Below are positions 16,674 through 25,977 of a DNA stretch of 64,000 nucleotides, in pieces. The notes beneath the pieces were generated by a model, which saw only the letters and a program-made list of their open reading frames with translations, was not told the DNA's origin and did not search any database. Numbering within the stretch: position 1 is the first letter of the stretch; the number at the start of each line of letters is the position of its first letter. A program made the position numbers and the translations under genes. The DNA is from Burkholderiaceae bacterium (GTDB taxonomy: Bacteria; Pseudomonadota; Gammaproteobacteria; Burkholderiales; Burkholderiaceae_C), in NCBI GenBank assembly GCA_016790575.1, contig JAEUOU010000002.1, positions 80,647 to 144,646 on the forward strand, given 5' to 3'.

Positions 16674-19600
16674 TCACGTTCCGGTTGCCGTGACCAGACA
16701 ATCGACGACGAACCGGACCGCCCCCCCTGCGGGAAACGAAGGCAGACTCGTCCCGCCAGGAGTCAGGATGTCCGCGGGTGTCGCCGGACACGTAGCCGCC
16801 GGCAGTCCACCCGCCGCGGTACAAGCCGAAACACTGCAGCCGCCAAGGCCGGGGCCGGGGGTATCGACAACGATGGCGTTATCGGCTGCGGAAGGCCCCA
16901 GGTTGCTGAAGGTCACCGTGTAACTGGTTGTTTGGCCCGAATACAGCTGGGTGACGTTATTGGTCTTGGTGACCTGCAGGTTCGCGCTGCAAATGAGGCT
17001 GGTAACCGCCGTCGCGGTGTTATTGGAAGGCGCAAGGTCGGCCAACGGGCTGCTGAAGCCGGAAATCGTCACCGTGTTGGTCGCGGGTCCGGCACAGGCG
17101 GCCGAGGACACACGGGTCGTGAGCGTGATGGAGTCGAGCGAGGTCGCGGCCGAAATCGGGGCCACAGGCCCAACGCGGTCGCAGGTGATCGTCTGTCCAG
17201 CTGGCGTGCAAGTCCAGTTGAACGGCGTCGGAGCCGCGGTGAGCGTTAACCCGACAGGCAACGTATCGCGCACACGAACCGTACCAAGGGCCAAGGTCTC
17301 AGTGCCGGTGCGACTGGTGGCCTGATGGGTGGCGTAGTTCAGGTCGCCGATACCCCTGCCGTTGTTGCGGGGTGTGAGGGTATAGCTCAGCGTGGCGCCG
17401 GCAGTCACGCTGGCTGGCGCGGACTTGGAGATGGAAAGGTCGCCGTTCAGGCACACATCCTCGGCAGAGGGGCCGGCCTCCAATCCGGAATAGTTGGACC
17501 CGCCCACCGTGGTACCCGGCCCGGGATTCGTCTGATAGGCCGTAGTGACGGTGCCCCCGACCATCGCACCGGCGCGATTGGCCGTGTTGTTGGCGGCAAT
17601 CGTTACGGTCCGGTTGATGTCCGAACGCGTGGGATCGTAAAAGTTCAAACCTGCCGGGTTGTGGTAGCAACCCACCGTGGCCGTTGCCGGTATGCTGACC
17701 GCAAAGCTGAGCGTAAGCCGTCCCGGCGAGCCGTTGACCTGGCCAGGCACCGTAAATCGCCCCCACACAGGTGCCGCAGCCGGCGTGCCGTTCACTGAGA
17801 GATTTGCGGTACCGCCGGGCGAACCGGTGACAGCGGGCAACCCGGGCGTGGGGCCCTCGACGAATCCGCCGAAAACGGTGGCCGAAAGGGTGGGCGAAAA
17901 CGTGATGCCCGTCGATTGCGCGAAGGTCCAGCCTGGCGGCAGGGCATTGTCGACCAGACTGGCACCGATGGCCGCGCCGCCAGCGTTTGTGATCACCAAG
18001 GTGTAACTCGCCGATGCCGCCCCCAAGGCGCTGATGCTGGGTGTGAGCGTCGCCTTGGAAACGTTCAGCTCCGGCAGGCAGCGCGCGCCGGGGCGAGTAC
18101 CTGGCGGTGTGCCCGCGTCGATGATGTCAGTGCCGCTTCCGCCCGGGGTCGCACCATGCGCGGCACCGCCGACCGGGTCACTACCCAGGTTGGTTGTGCC
18201 GTTCGGTCCACCGGAGACATCGACGGCCGCCCCGGACGCACGGATCACAACACCGCCGGCACCACCCCCACCCCCCGCGTGGGAATCCGGACCTGCCAGG
18301 TACGAATCACCGCCGCGGCCTCCCCGCGCCAGCACCACCAGATTCCCTAACGCACCGGACTGGCTCGATATAACAACGGAGCCTCCCGCACCTCCTGCGC
18401 TCGCCCCGTCGTTATCCGGGTTGTTGATTCCGGCCAAACCGTTTGCGGTAATGGTTCCGCTTCCCACCGCAGAGCCGACGTGCACCAGCACGATACCGCC
18501 GCCCGCCCCTCCTCCAAAAGCAACCGGGTCACCCGAATTGTTGGCGCCACCCGCTCCTCCACCTCCGCCCATCACCAGCCGGTTCAGGCCCGCCGCCGCA
18601 AAACGTGCGCCCCCAATGCCACGCATGTCGAAATCAGCGACCGTGAAGGTCCCGCCCCACCCGGAGTCTTTCCACCCATAGCCGCCATAGCCGCCGATGC
18701 CACCATTGCCGCCGCCACCGCCGCCACCGTTGTCCCTGCCGCCATCACGGTTGTTTCCACCACCGCCTGCGGTGGCCGGTGCGCCCCGCCCGTCATCGCC
18801 GTTGGCGTATCCACCCCACGCGACACCGTTGTCCGTGCGAAGGTTCGTCGCAGGATCAAACGTGAAGCGCGGAGTCCCACCAATGCCCTCACCTTTGGTG
18901 GCGTGGGCATTGTTGGCGACGGTTTCCACCCAATCGGGTAGCACATCGTCGTCATTCGACAGCTCCCAATCCAGCGACGCCCCCCCGCGAAACCCGAAAC
19001 CGCTGACGTTGATCGTCTGACCATTCCAGTTGAGTTGGCCTGTCACATCAATGGCCACTACCCCTCCGACGCCCTCGGACGCCACCCAGTAGAGCGGCGT
19101 GACCGGACCACTGAGCGCAAGTGCGGAGTACTGCGGAACCCGGATGACCTGAAACGTCCTTCGGTTGAAACTACTGGTGTCCTGCTGAACGTATGCTGCC
19201 AAAAGCTGGTTTGTGCCGCCGTCCAAACGCAGATTCAGCACCGAAGCACTGGAGCCGGGGCTCGCCCGAACATATTGGTATCGGCCGGCTGCACAGGTAC
19301 CGGGTTCGGTGTACCCGCGCCCTTGTGTGCCGCCTTCACCATAAGCACTGGTATTCGAAGTATTCAGCGTCGCGCATTGCATCTGAATCACGAGCACAAG
19401 GTCGCCCTGAGTGATGTCGGTGCCGCCACCCACTTTGGTCAAGCCGATCGTCGTACTGCTTGCGTCGTACGTACCGACCGCAGGGCGGTAATAGGTGTTT
19501 ACCTGCCCAGCCGTCGGACCGATGGCGTCACGCCCGGGGATCGCGCAGGTTTGGGCTTGAACCCAGCCAGGAAAAAAAACAAATAAGAAAACCGCAAGCG

Positions 19601-19688
19601 GAGGAAATGCCCGAAAAATAACTTCGCGTAAAAGAAACGCCGATAATCCTCGATAGAGAAAGTCTCGAATAGAAGCGCCAGTTTGCAT
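16674..19688 (-). CDS. Large secreted glycine-rich protein with DUF11 repeats
   Basis: 1004 residues. A long signal region (FPPLAVFLFVFFPGWVQAQ) precedes a Cys-containing N-terminal domain. Residues of about 290-530 are extremely Gly-rich with asparagine- and aspartate-rich turns. The rest contains several DUF11-type beta-sandwich repeats (LNVSKATLTPSISALGAASA, DLSISKSAPASVTAGATLSY, ANLQVTKTNNVTQLYSGQTT). Such proteins are exported surface or biofilm proteins; no anchor, PEP-CTERM or autotransporter domain is visible at the C-terminus, so secretion across the outer membrane is unexplained. The ATG at 19688 is used; a GTG lies 6 bases upstream and neither has a clear ribosome-binding site. Function unknown. 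Confidence 0.82.
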   Translation of the reverse strand: MQTGASIRDFLYRGLSAFLLREVIFRAFPPLAVFLFVFFPGWVQAQTCAIPGRDAIGPTAGQVNTYYRPAVGTYDASSTTIGLTKVGGGTDITQGDLVLVIQMQCATLNTSNTSAYGEGGTQGRGYTEPGTCAAGRYQYVRASPGSSASVLNLRLDGGTNQLLAAYVQQDTSSFNRRTFQVIRVPQYSALALSGPVTPLYWVASEGVGGVVAIDVTGQLNWNGQTINVSGFGFRGGASLDWELSNDDDVLPDWVETVANNAHATKGEGIGGTPRFTFDPATNLRTDNGVAWGGYANGDDGRGAPATAGGGGNNRDGGRDNGGGGGGGNGGIGGYGGYGWKDSGWGGTFTVADFDMRGIGGARFAAAGLNRLVMGGGGGAGGANNSGDPVAFGGGAGGGIVLVHVGSAVGSGTITANGLAGINNPDNDGASAGGAGGSVVISSQSGALGNLVVLARGGRGGDSYLAGPDSHAGGGGGAGGVVIRASGAAVDVSGGPNGTTNLGSDPVGGAAHGATPGGSGTDIIDAGTPPGTRPGARCLPELNVSKATLTPSISALGAASASYTLVITNAGGAAIGASLVDNALPPGWTFAQSTGITFSPTLSATVFGGFVEGPTPGLPAVTGSPGGTANLSVNGTPAAAPVWGRFTVPGQVNGSPGRLTLSFAVSIPATATVGCYHNPAGLNFYDPTRSDINRTVTIAANNTANRAGAMVGGTVTTAYQTNPGPGTTVGGSNYSGLEAGPSAEDVCLNGDLSISKSAPASVTAGATLSYTLTPRNNGRGIGDLNYATHQATSRTGTETLALGTVRVRDTLPVGLTLTAAPTPFNWTCTPAGQTITCDRVGPVAPISAATSLDSITLTTRVSSAACAGPATNTVTISGFSSPLADLAPSNNTATAVTSLICSANLQVTKTNNVTQLYSGQTTSYTVTFSNLGPSAADNAIVVDTPGPGLGGCSVSACTAAGGLPAATCPATPADILTPGGTSLPSFPAGGAVRFVVDCLVTATGT

Positions 19689-19787
19689 TCGCACATGCTA
19701 ATTGCGCAAGGCATCTGCGTTATGTGCAATCGAATCGATTCGCGTGTCCAAGGGAACTGATTCGTCGTGCCAAAACGGCAAGAATAT

Positions 19788-20927
19788 TTACCGCACGAAT
19801 TTTCCGCCACGACTGATCATGGTGAGCTCCGTGAATCGGGAACCTTCGTGATTCTGTGGTGTAAATGTGATACGAAAACCACCGATATCAAATTCATACA
19901 GTGATTCGAGGCCAGCCACAAAGGACTCGCGCGTCAGGCCGCGACCAGCTCGCCGTAATCCTTCGGTCACAACCCGTGCAATGAGATAACCCTCCATGCT
20001 GGAAAAATCGATCTCTTTTTCCCCCATGGCGGCCATATGACGTTGATAATCCCGAACCACCGGCAAGGCCGACTGAAACGGCGAGGGCACCACCTGCGAA
20101 ATCACCACGCCGATCCCGCTGTCACCAAGCTCATCTGCCAATGCCTTGGAACCCACAAAACTCACATTGAAAAACTGTCCCCCGTAACCCCGCTGACGCG
20201 CCGCCTTGATGAATGCGGCACAGGATTTGTAGGCGCTGACCTGGACAATGGCCTCCGGTTGGGTTTTGAGAAGCTGGTCCAGTGCCTTGGCGACATCCAC
20301 ACTGTTGCGCTCGACGGTCCCCAACCCCGCCGGCTCCATCTTGCGCCGTTGAAGCGCACGGCGCACACCGGCCAGGCCCGCCTCGCCATACGAGTCGTTC
20401 TGGTAAAACACACCGATCTTCGTGACGCCGAGGGTTGTCAATTGCTGGACGATGCGTTCCATCTCATCGAAGTAACTCGCCCGTACATGAAAAAGATTGC
20501 GATTGAACGGCTCACGCAGGCCTTGCGCACCGGTAAACAGACCGATGAGCGGTATGCCGGCTTCGGAAATCACCGGCACCGCCGCAAGGCCGGTGGGCGT
20601 ACCCACTGAGCCCGCCAAGGCAAATACCTTGTCCTCGTTGATCAGTGCGTTGACGGCCGCGACTGCCCTGTTGGCTTCATACCCGTCGTCCCGGGAAACA
20701 AGGCGGATGGTGCGCCCGCCTACGCCTCCACCGGCATTGACCTGCGCAAAACAGGCTTTCATACCCGCTTGCAAACGCAAGCCCAATTGGGCGGCGGGCC
20801 CACTCAAGGCAGCAAACTGCCCGAAAACCACTTCCCTATCAGTAACGCCAGGAGCGCTTGCCCAGGAATGCGGCAGGTGGGCAAAAGTAAGCGGCGCCGA
20901 AAAAAAGAGGCGGCGTGAAAGAAACAT
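19788..20927 (-). CDS. Periplasmic-binding protein type I, orphan receptor
   Basis: 379 residues, type I binding fold (VVFGQFAALSGPAAQLGLRL, then VNAGGGVGGRTIRLVSRDDGYEANRAV). The N-terminus (MFLSRRLFFSAPLTFAHLPHSWASA) acts as a short signal peptide. It is similar in plan to the receptor at 15493-16659: both keep EGYL(T/I)A followed by a region of the form RxxxxxGL near the C-terminus. No transporter genes are adjacent. It lies upstream of the large DUF11 protein and downstream of the 7TM sensor gene, all on the minus strand. A role as ligand receptor for a sensor is possible but unproven. Confidence 0.82.
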   Translation of the reverse strand: MFLSRRLFFSAPLTFAHLPHSWASAPGVTDREVVFGQFAALSGPAAQLGLRLQAGMKACFAQVNAGGGVGGRTIRLVSRDDGYEANRAVAAVNALINEDKVFALAGSVGTPTGLAAVPVISEAGIPLIGLFTGAQGLREPFNRNLFHVRASYFDEMERIVQQLTTLGVTKIGVFYQNDSYGEAGLAGVRRALQRRKMEPAGLGTVERNSVDVAKALDQLLKTQPEAIVQVSAYKSCAAFIKAARQRGYGGQFFNVSFVGSKALADELGDSGIGVVISQVVPSPFQSALPVVRDYQRHMAAMGEKEIDFSSMEGYLIARVVTEGLRRAGRGLTRESFVAGLESLYEFDIGGFRITFTPQNHEGSRFTELTMISRGGKFVR

Positions 20928-21043
20928 GGTACGAACCTCATTCTCACCAGGACATCAATGCAACAGCACTGAAAAGGCCGCAGCAATAGGCATCAACGAC
21001 AGCAAAAACCGAAATAAATCGGAAAAAACCGGCCGGATCCGAA

Positions 21044-22849
21044 TCAACCTCGACCGACGTCGACTGAATTGCTGAAATTCAGCGTAGAAACATCGAAAAT
21101 CATGGAATCATCATGATAGATTTTCGCCTCACGTATGGAACGTCTATCAGCAGACTTCCAGTGGTCCAGACAATAGTCAAGTCTTGTAAATATCTCATGA
21201 CGTTTCATCTGCCCGCCACTGGATGCAACCCATGCAATCCGCGGGGAAAGATCAACCTTCTCCTGATTCTCGAATACATTCAGTCGCAGCAAACCTGAAA
21301 GAACCTTGGATGCCGTCGCCTTGATATCATCGCTCTTGCCCAGCGTCTCAACAGCAACATAGAACTCTGTATCGGAAATGCGGCCCGCCATATTGAACTC
21401 GCCTGCTGTATTTTCAATCACCCGGGCAACGGACTGAATATTCGTCAAGCTCAAAACGACATTACTTGCAGCCTTGATACGAATTTGGACTTTTATCAAA
21501 CCGTACGAATGCCCGTTTCGCCGGCTTCTTTCGATCATTTCATCGACGAACTTTGCCAATCCGACCTTATTCAACAAACCGGTCAATGCGTCCCGAGTAT
21601 GTCCGTAATACGCAGCAACGCGATTCCGATGCTTGCTCAAAACACGGACAAAAAGCAATGCAATGCCGATGGTGATGTGCACACAAAAACCGAACTCGAC
21701 AGCACCTTTCACCCACCACTCCTCATTGCTCACGACACCAGAGTCCCGGAGCGCGGCAACAAATGAACCACAAACGAGAGGAACGCCACTCAAGGCGGCG
21801 GCGACAAGATGACGATTGCCCAACTTGATCGCAGTGAACAGGATTCCGCCGGTGACAACAACGGCCACCGCAAACAAAAGCCCCAGCAAAACCGAAGGAT
21901 TAGAGCCGAAGAAGAAGACAACAAATACCGGCAATACAACCGAAGCAAGGGAAGCGGAATTCGCAATATCCACAGCGAAGGGATGCCTCTGCCCCTTCGC
22001 CGTAAGCGCAAGGACAATTTGAATCGCCATCGCAATGGCTGCGCCGGATAAAAGTGCATCGAAGAGATAGACACTGCCTGGCCCGGGCCGCAGCAAAGCC
22101 GGCAACGGCAATCCGTTGTAGTGATAGAGGAAAAGGAAGGCGATGAATGTTCCGCCCAGATAAAGCAGATTCAATCGGTCGGGAAGGAAATACAGAAGCG
22201 AAAACAGAATCAACGTTGCGAGTACGCCGTAGCCAATCAGAATGCCAGCGTATAAATTATCAATGCCTTCATGCATCCTTCCTTCAAGACCATCTTTCTG
22301 GAGTTCAACTTTCATTATGATGGGCAGCTTGTTGCTGATTCGCACAAGATAAACGTTCGAATACTCACTGCCTGGATTGCCAGAAACCTGAAGATGGGGT
22401 AAGCGAAGTTGCGGCAATGCCCAGGATTCCCTGGGGAACAACAGGCCCGTCAGGCCAATTCGCTCTGCCGCCCCGGCACGATTGATCCTGTACAACTCGG
22501 CCTTTTCCAGTCGAACGTAGTCAAGATACAGAAAAGCAGGGCCGGACAAGCGGGGAATCTTTCCAACATCGATCGCAAGCCACAGACTTCGCTCATCACG
22601 AGGAATCTGCACGACATTAGACGTGAGGGGGACAAAAGAAGCTATTTGCTTCGCCGCATCGCTGGCGCCGACTTCACCAACGTAGGATGCAGGCAAATGG
22701 GAAAGCGCCGGATTCGGTGCCGCATCGTGAGATCGTGGCGCAATGAAAAAAAATACCGCCGCAACAATGATGACAAAAATCGGTGAGTACCTCATTACCT
22801 CGATGGCCAAAAGTGACTTCAAATAGCCAGATTCTTTCCATGATTTCAT
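21044..22849 (-). CDS. 7TM sensor protein with degenerate GGDEF domain
   Basis: 601 residues. An N-terminal membrane segment (about 20-38) is followed by a periplasmic 7TMR-DISM-like beta domain (about 60-190, LWLAIDVGKIPRLSGPAFLY), seven hydrophobic segments (about 205-420), and a cytoplasmic GGDEF-like domain that opens with DALTGLLNKVGLAKFVDEM. At the catalytic site SDTEF (492-496) replaces GGDEF, so cyclase activity is unlikely and a GTP- or protein-binding role is more plausible. The DNA is AT-richer than the flanks. It is adjacent to a small unknown gene and the Roadblock/GTPase genes. Confidence 0.8.
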   Translation of the reverse strand: MKSWKESGYLKSLLAIEVMRYSPIFVIIVAAVFFFIAPRSHDAAPNPALSHLPASYVGEVGASDAAKQIASFVPLTSNVVQIPRDERSLWLAIDVGKIPRLSGPAFLYLDYVRLEKAELYRINRAGAAERIGLTGLLFPRESWALPQLRLPHLQVSGNPGSEYSNVYLVRISNKLPIIMKVELQKDGLEGRMHEGIDNLYAGILIGYGVLATLILFSLLYFLPDRLNLLYLGGTFIAFLFLYHYNGLPLPALLRPGPGSVYLFDALLSGAAIAMAIQIVLALTAKGQRHPFAVDIANSASLASVVLPVFVVFFFGSNPSVLLGLLFAVAVVVTGGILFTAIKLGNRHLVAAALSGVPLVCGSFVAALRDSGVVSNEEWWVKGAVEFGFCVHITIGIALLFVRVLSKHRNRVAAYYGHTRDALTGLLNKVGLAKFVDEMIERSRRNGHSYGLIKVQIRIKAASNVVLSLTNIQSVARVIENTAGEFNMAGRISDTEFYVAVETLGKSDDIKATASKVLSGLLRLNVFENQEKVDLSPRIAWVASSGGQMKRHEIFTRLDYCLDHWKSADRRSIREAKIYHDDSMIFDVSTLNFSNSVDVGRG

Positions 22850-22883
22850 GACTCGCGCTTCCTGATAATGATGTCTTTATCGG

Positions 22884-23240
22884 TCACCGTGCGCCAGAAG
22901 AATAGACATCGGAAACTCGGTCATACATTTCTTCTGCGAGATCCTGATAATGTTCTCGGGAGACCATTTCGTAGACCATGGTTCGAACTATCTCAATATC
23001 ACGCCGACCATTCGCCTGAAGAACCTTCAATCTTGCTCCATGGGCCTCTTTGCACGCACAGGTCTCTAGATATTCAAGAATAATTTCCTTGGCCTGTTCA
23101 TTGCGATCCAGAATACTTTTCCCTGTTGTATCTTCGTCCTTCTTCAACCAGAAGCCGATGAGATTAACAAAACCAATGACTATGGAAGAATTCGGTTTGA
23201 TCAGGGATTCCTTTTCATTTTTTTTCATTGGTGTCGTCAC
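22884..23240 (-). CDS. Hypothetical protein
   Basis: 118 residues if started at the GTG at 23240, which has GGAGG just upstream with short spacing; an ATG four codons later (23228) is the alternative. The product has no recognised domain. It has a basic N-terminus, a hydrophobic patch (SSIVIGFVNLIGFWL) that could contact the membrane, and helical C-terminal half with VYEMVSREHYQDLAEEMYDR. It ends 34 bases before the 7TM sensor gene, so the two may be one transcript. Codon use is AT-rich like its neighbours. Confidence 0.55.
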   Translation of the reverse strand: MTTPMKKNEKESLIKPNSSIVIGFVNLIGFWLKKDEDTTGKSILDRNEQAKEIILEYLETCACKEAHGARLKVLQANGRRDIEIVRTMVYEMVSREHYQDLAEEMYDRVSDVYSSGAR

Positions 23241-23647
23241 TCGACCTCCGTCTGAAAGCGTCGTGTTTCTGAAAGGTAGGCGACTCAATTGAAAAACTGA
23301 ACGGTTCAGCAAAGGACTTCATTCGACCATCGCCCAATTAAAGCAAAATCGCCAGACATACCCGCCATGCCCTTCAGCTTGCTCGGACACAGGCAAAGCC
23401 CCGAGTGGAGCAATTAATCCGCGGCAACCGTCAAATTTTGAGTCACCGGGGAGCGCCAGAAACCGAGAGGACATTTGCATTTTCCCCATAACGATGCACG
23501 CGCTTACAGAGCCCTTGGAACGCGCGAAAGAAATTCCGCTTAACTCATGCGAAGGTCCGAAACTTCGGGCCTGATAGCAAATTTCAAGGAGAATTCGCTA
23601 TCAAGTTCAATTTCCGATCTGTGACCGATGAGCGATCAGGTTGTGCT
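23241..23647. other. Gap of 407 bases without a convincing gene
   Basis: No frame gives a credible protein on either strand. It holds a perfect-looking RNA stem at 23573-23602 and otherwise AT-richer sequence. It may carry the promoter for the small gene and 7TM sensor on the minus strand; no clean -35/-10 was recognised. Confidence 0.5.
23573..23602 (-). terminator. Stem-loop downstream of the Roadblock gene
   Basis: On the minus strand GATAGCGAATT and AATTTGCTATC pair over 11 bases with one G-U wobble and loop CTCCTTGA; on the plus strand the same place is an A-C mismatch, so the structure belongs to minus-strand RNA. It lies 46 bases after the stop of the Roadblock gene at 23648. There is no U-tract, so it may stabilise a 3' end rather than terminate. 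The arms begin with GATAGC, like the 42-bp repeat family. Confidence 0.45.
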
Positions 23648-24007
23648 TCAGAATGTCATTTCTTTGTCAAGCTCCATGATCTTGCGCCGCCCAAGCGCCA
23701 GATTGGACCGGTTCTTATCGAGGACGACGTAAATGAATACCCCCTCTTTTCTTGTCGACGGCCGAAGAATGTGGTACTGCTTCGACAAAGTAATCAGCAT
23801 GTCTTCAATCTCGTCGTTCAGCCCAAGCGCTTTCATGGTCTTGTTTTTCGCCCGAACCACTTCCGTGTTGCCCGCAGCCGCGATCTCCAGATCCAATCCG
23901 GCGCCGACACTGCCGAGCATCATGCCGCTTTGACTATCGACCACTGCCGCACATAGCGCGCCATCGATGTTGAGAATTTCATCCAGGGTTTGTTTGATTG
24001 TTGCCAT
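23648..24007 (-). CDS. Roadblock/LC7-domain protein
   Basis: 119 residues with a single Roadblock/LC7-like fold (DGALCAAVVDSQSGMMLGSV, then a helix and FIYVVLDKNRSNLALGRRK). Such proteins act as dimeric co-regulators or GTPase-activating partners of small Ras-like GTPases, for example MglB for MglA. The GTPase gene lies 0.6 kb upstream on the same strand with another Roadblock gene in between. A 178-base gap to that gene is empty of ORFs, so it may have its own promoter. Confidence 0.8.
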   Translation of the reverse strand: MATIKQTLDEILNIDGALCAAVVDSQSGMMLGSVGAGLDLEIAAAGNTEVVRAKNKTMKALGLNDEIEDMLITLSKQYHILRPSTRKEGVFIYVVLDKNRSNLALGRRKIMELDKEMTF

Positions 24008-24185
24008 ATTTGCCGTTCACGTTCGCGGATTGAGAATGGGTAAATCATATTGCCGCGAACACCAATATGAATTACTTTCATGGCGAGAGGGGTATCGCTT
24101 TCTGCGACACGTCATCAGGCCCACCGAAACACTATTTTCCAAAGATACGGATGGAGCCCCTGCTTGCTGCGTGCTGCAAAGGGAA

Positions 24186-24596
24186 CTAGAAAGTTGAATT
24201 TCCAGCAGCTGAAAATTCCTTTGCCAACTGGTTGGCTCTATACATCACCTGCGCGAGGTGGCCAAAACCATCTGCCACGACAATCATGACAACCTCGCGT
24301 TTCTCTATTTCAAATTGACGTACGACGGCAAACCCGCGTTCGGTATTCAATATCATGTTCGAGCAGTGCCCGAGACCAGCCTCCTGCGTTGCCACCGAGC
24401 CGATGCTCGCTATTGAGCTGGCAAGTGCCGCAATTCGTTCCGGCTGGGCGGGCCCGGAAACGGCAGAGACAATCTCAAACCCATCAATCGTCGCAACCAC
24501 GACGGCTTCGAGGCCCACCTCGCTGGCCATAGCCACTTGCGCACTTTGCCTGCACTTTCGAAGGCATTCTTCGGAAAAAATTTGGTTCGTATTCAT
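24186..24596 (-). CDS. Roadblock/LC7-domain protein
   Basis: 136 residues. A 30-residue N-terminal extension with two Cys (SEECLRKCRQSAQ) is followed by the fold (GLEAVVVATIDGFEIVSAVS, the helix IAALASSIASIGSVATQEAG, then ERGFAVVRQFEIEKREVVMIVVAD). It ends with a helix. Its stop and the start of the GTPase gene are separated by 12 bases in the direction of transcription, and the order GTPase-Roadblock-Roadblock is that of GTPase-switch modules. A GTPase partner role is inferred from this order. Confidence 0.85.
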   Translation of the reverse strand: MNTNQIFSEECLRKCRQSAQVAMASEVGLEAVVVATIDGFEIVSAVSGPAQPERIAALASSIASIGSVATQEAGLGHCSNMILNTERGFAVVRQFEIEKREVVMIVVADGFGHLAQVMYRANQLAKEFSAAGNSTF

Positions 24597-24608
24597 TTTT
24601 TATTCAGT

Positions 24609-25139
24609 TCAGGACAGGTCTGCTTCGGCCTGGGACAGTAAAACATCGATGAGCAAAACAACATCGTCACGCAATCTGACATCTACGGGTATGACAGGGA
24701 ATACGTATCCTTCGCTTTCCAGCAATTTGGCATAATCTTCGATTGTCGGAAAGCTGCTGTTTTCAGTACGTCCGACCCCGATCACACAGGGAACCTTTTT
24801 CAACTCTTCGGCAAAGCCCTGCAGGTAGACCGACAGATCGCTCAGCGGCTCCGCCCGGGAGTTGTCAATAAGGATGATGATTCCGAGTGCGCCCCTGGCA
24901 ACAATTTGCCAGACAAAGCGAAAGCGAGACTGCCCGGGGGTTCCGAACAGGCGAATTCGGTCCCCGTTATCCAGCGTAAGAAATCCATAATCGAATCCCA
25001 CCGTGGTAGTTGCCTTGGCAACCTCGACATCATTATTGGTGACGTCCGTCAGGATGGGCGGCACCTCACTGACGGCGGCAATAGCCGTTGTTTTGCCAGC
25101 GCCAACGGTGCCGGTAAATATCAGTTTGTACTCTTTCAT
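24609..25139 (-). CDS. Small Ras-like GTPase (MglA/COG2229 type)
   Basis: 176 residues from the ATG at 25139; a TTG 15 bases upstream is the alternative. The P-loop is GTVGAGKT (G10-T17), switch I has TTTVGFDYG, and the G3 motif is LFGTPGQSRF, the form seen in COG2229 GTPases where the Asp of DxxG is replaced by Gly. The G4 motif is poorly conserved (GVGRTEN for NKxD). It should cycle between GTP and GDP states under control of the two Roadblock proteins. The preceding gene of unknown function stops 4 bases before it. In bacteria such modules control polarity, motility or conservon-type regulation; which applies here is not shown. Confidence 0.88.
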   Translation of the reverse strand: MKEYKLIFTGTVGAGKTTAIAAVSEVPPILTDVTNNDVEVAKATTTVGFDYGFLTLDNGDRIRLFGTPGQSRFRFVWQIVARGALGIIILIDNSRAEPLSDLSVYLQGFAEELKKVPCVIGVGRTENSSFPTIEDYAKLLESEGYVFPVIPVDVRLRDDVVLLIDVLLSQAEADLS

Positions 25140-25143
25140 GGCT

Positions 25144-25977
25144 TCAGATTCCAAGGCGCCGTCGAATTCTTGAAATCAGGGAAACTCCCTGAGTTTCATT
25201 CTTCGTTTCCGGCTTGTGGCTTTCGCTGCCATAAATGGAATCGAGGAAATTTTTATTTGGTGGCGGCGAAGCGTCTTGCATCTTTCGCAATAAACCTCGC
25301 CGGTCCAGCTCCACCACAAATTTTTCACATTCGCTGAACGACACATTCGCATGACCGGATATCGAATTCAGATCAAAATATCTGCGGGTCAACAACGTTG
25401 CGATCCGCATCCGGTTGTGATCACCTTGTATCAGGTCGGGCCCGGGCCAGCGAATCAGTTTGAAGTACGCTTTTCTGCTTCCGCCCTCGGGGTTGTTTTT
25501 CGGAGGCGTACCTGCACCGTTAAGCCAGGACTCCGCACCGATATTTGCCGATTCGAGGGCCGTGGATTGCGGTTTGGCCTTCCAGCGGCTCAATATTCCC
25601 TTGTCAATCTGTCGGGTTCCTTCGATCTCAAGCTGAACCTGACCGAGCCAATCAACAAGTTGCTCTGACCGGATGGGCCGTCGCATACCGTCCTCGGTTT
25701 CCTGGCCGAACGGCGCTACTTTCATGACTGATCGCCCGAAGGTATTTTTGTTCAGATCGTCGGGCCAGTATCGGTAATCAATCAACAGGGCATCGTAAGG
25801 GGGATTGGTAACCAGGTGCCATCTGAATTCCGGCTCGACACCGTATAGACGGAACAACGTCTTAATCAACGCCTCTTCGGCGGGATGCAATTCGATGACC
25901 CCGAGCCTCAGGATTTTCATGTTGCCGCTCATCGAAAAGGATTCTTGCGCCGTGTTATTGATATTTCGACTACCCAT
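25144..25977 (-). CDS. Unknown protein of the GTPase operon
   Basis: 277 residues from the ATG at 25977, chosen for AAAGGAAAAGAA in front of it. I do not recognise a family. The N-terminal half starts with a beta-alpha-like unit (MKILRLGVIELHPAEEALIK) and includes NPPYDALLIDYRYW, reminiscent of a degenerate receiver domain. The C-terminal half (DHNRMRIATLLTRRYFDLNS, then VSFSECEKFVVELDRRGLLR) looks like a winged helix of the kind found with Roadblock genes. It ends 4 bases before the GTPase gene. It may link the GTPase to output. Divergent from the AraC gene. Confidence 0.7.
   Translation of the reverse strand: MGSRNINNTAQESFSMSGNMKILRLGVIELHPAEEALIKTLFRLYGVEPEFRWHLVTNPPYDALLIDYRYWPDDLNKNTFGRSVMKVAPFGQETEDGMRRPIRSEQLVDWLGQVQLEIEGTRQIDKGILSRWKAKPQSTALESANIGAESWLNGAGTPPKNNPEGGSRKAYFKLIRWPGPDLIQGDHNRMRIATLLTRRYFDLNSISGHANVSFSECEKFVVELDRRGLLRKMQDASPPPNKNFLDSIYGSESHKPETKNETQGVSLISRIRRRLGI

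Noticed and set aside
23573..23602. Possible ninth copy of the 42-bp repeat
   Set aside because: It begins with GATAGCAAA but diverges after nine bases and lacks the CTGGGTA core. Kept only as a stem-loop.
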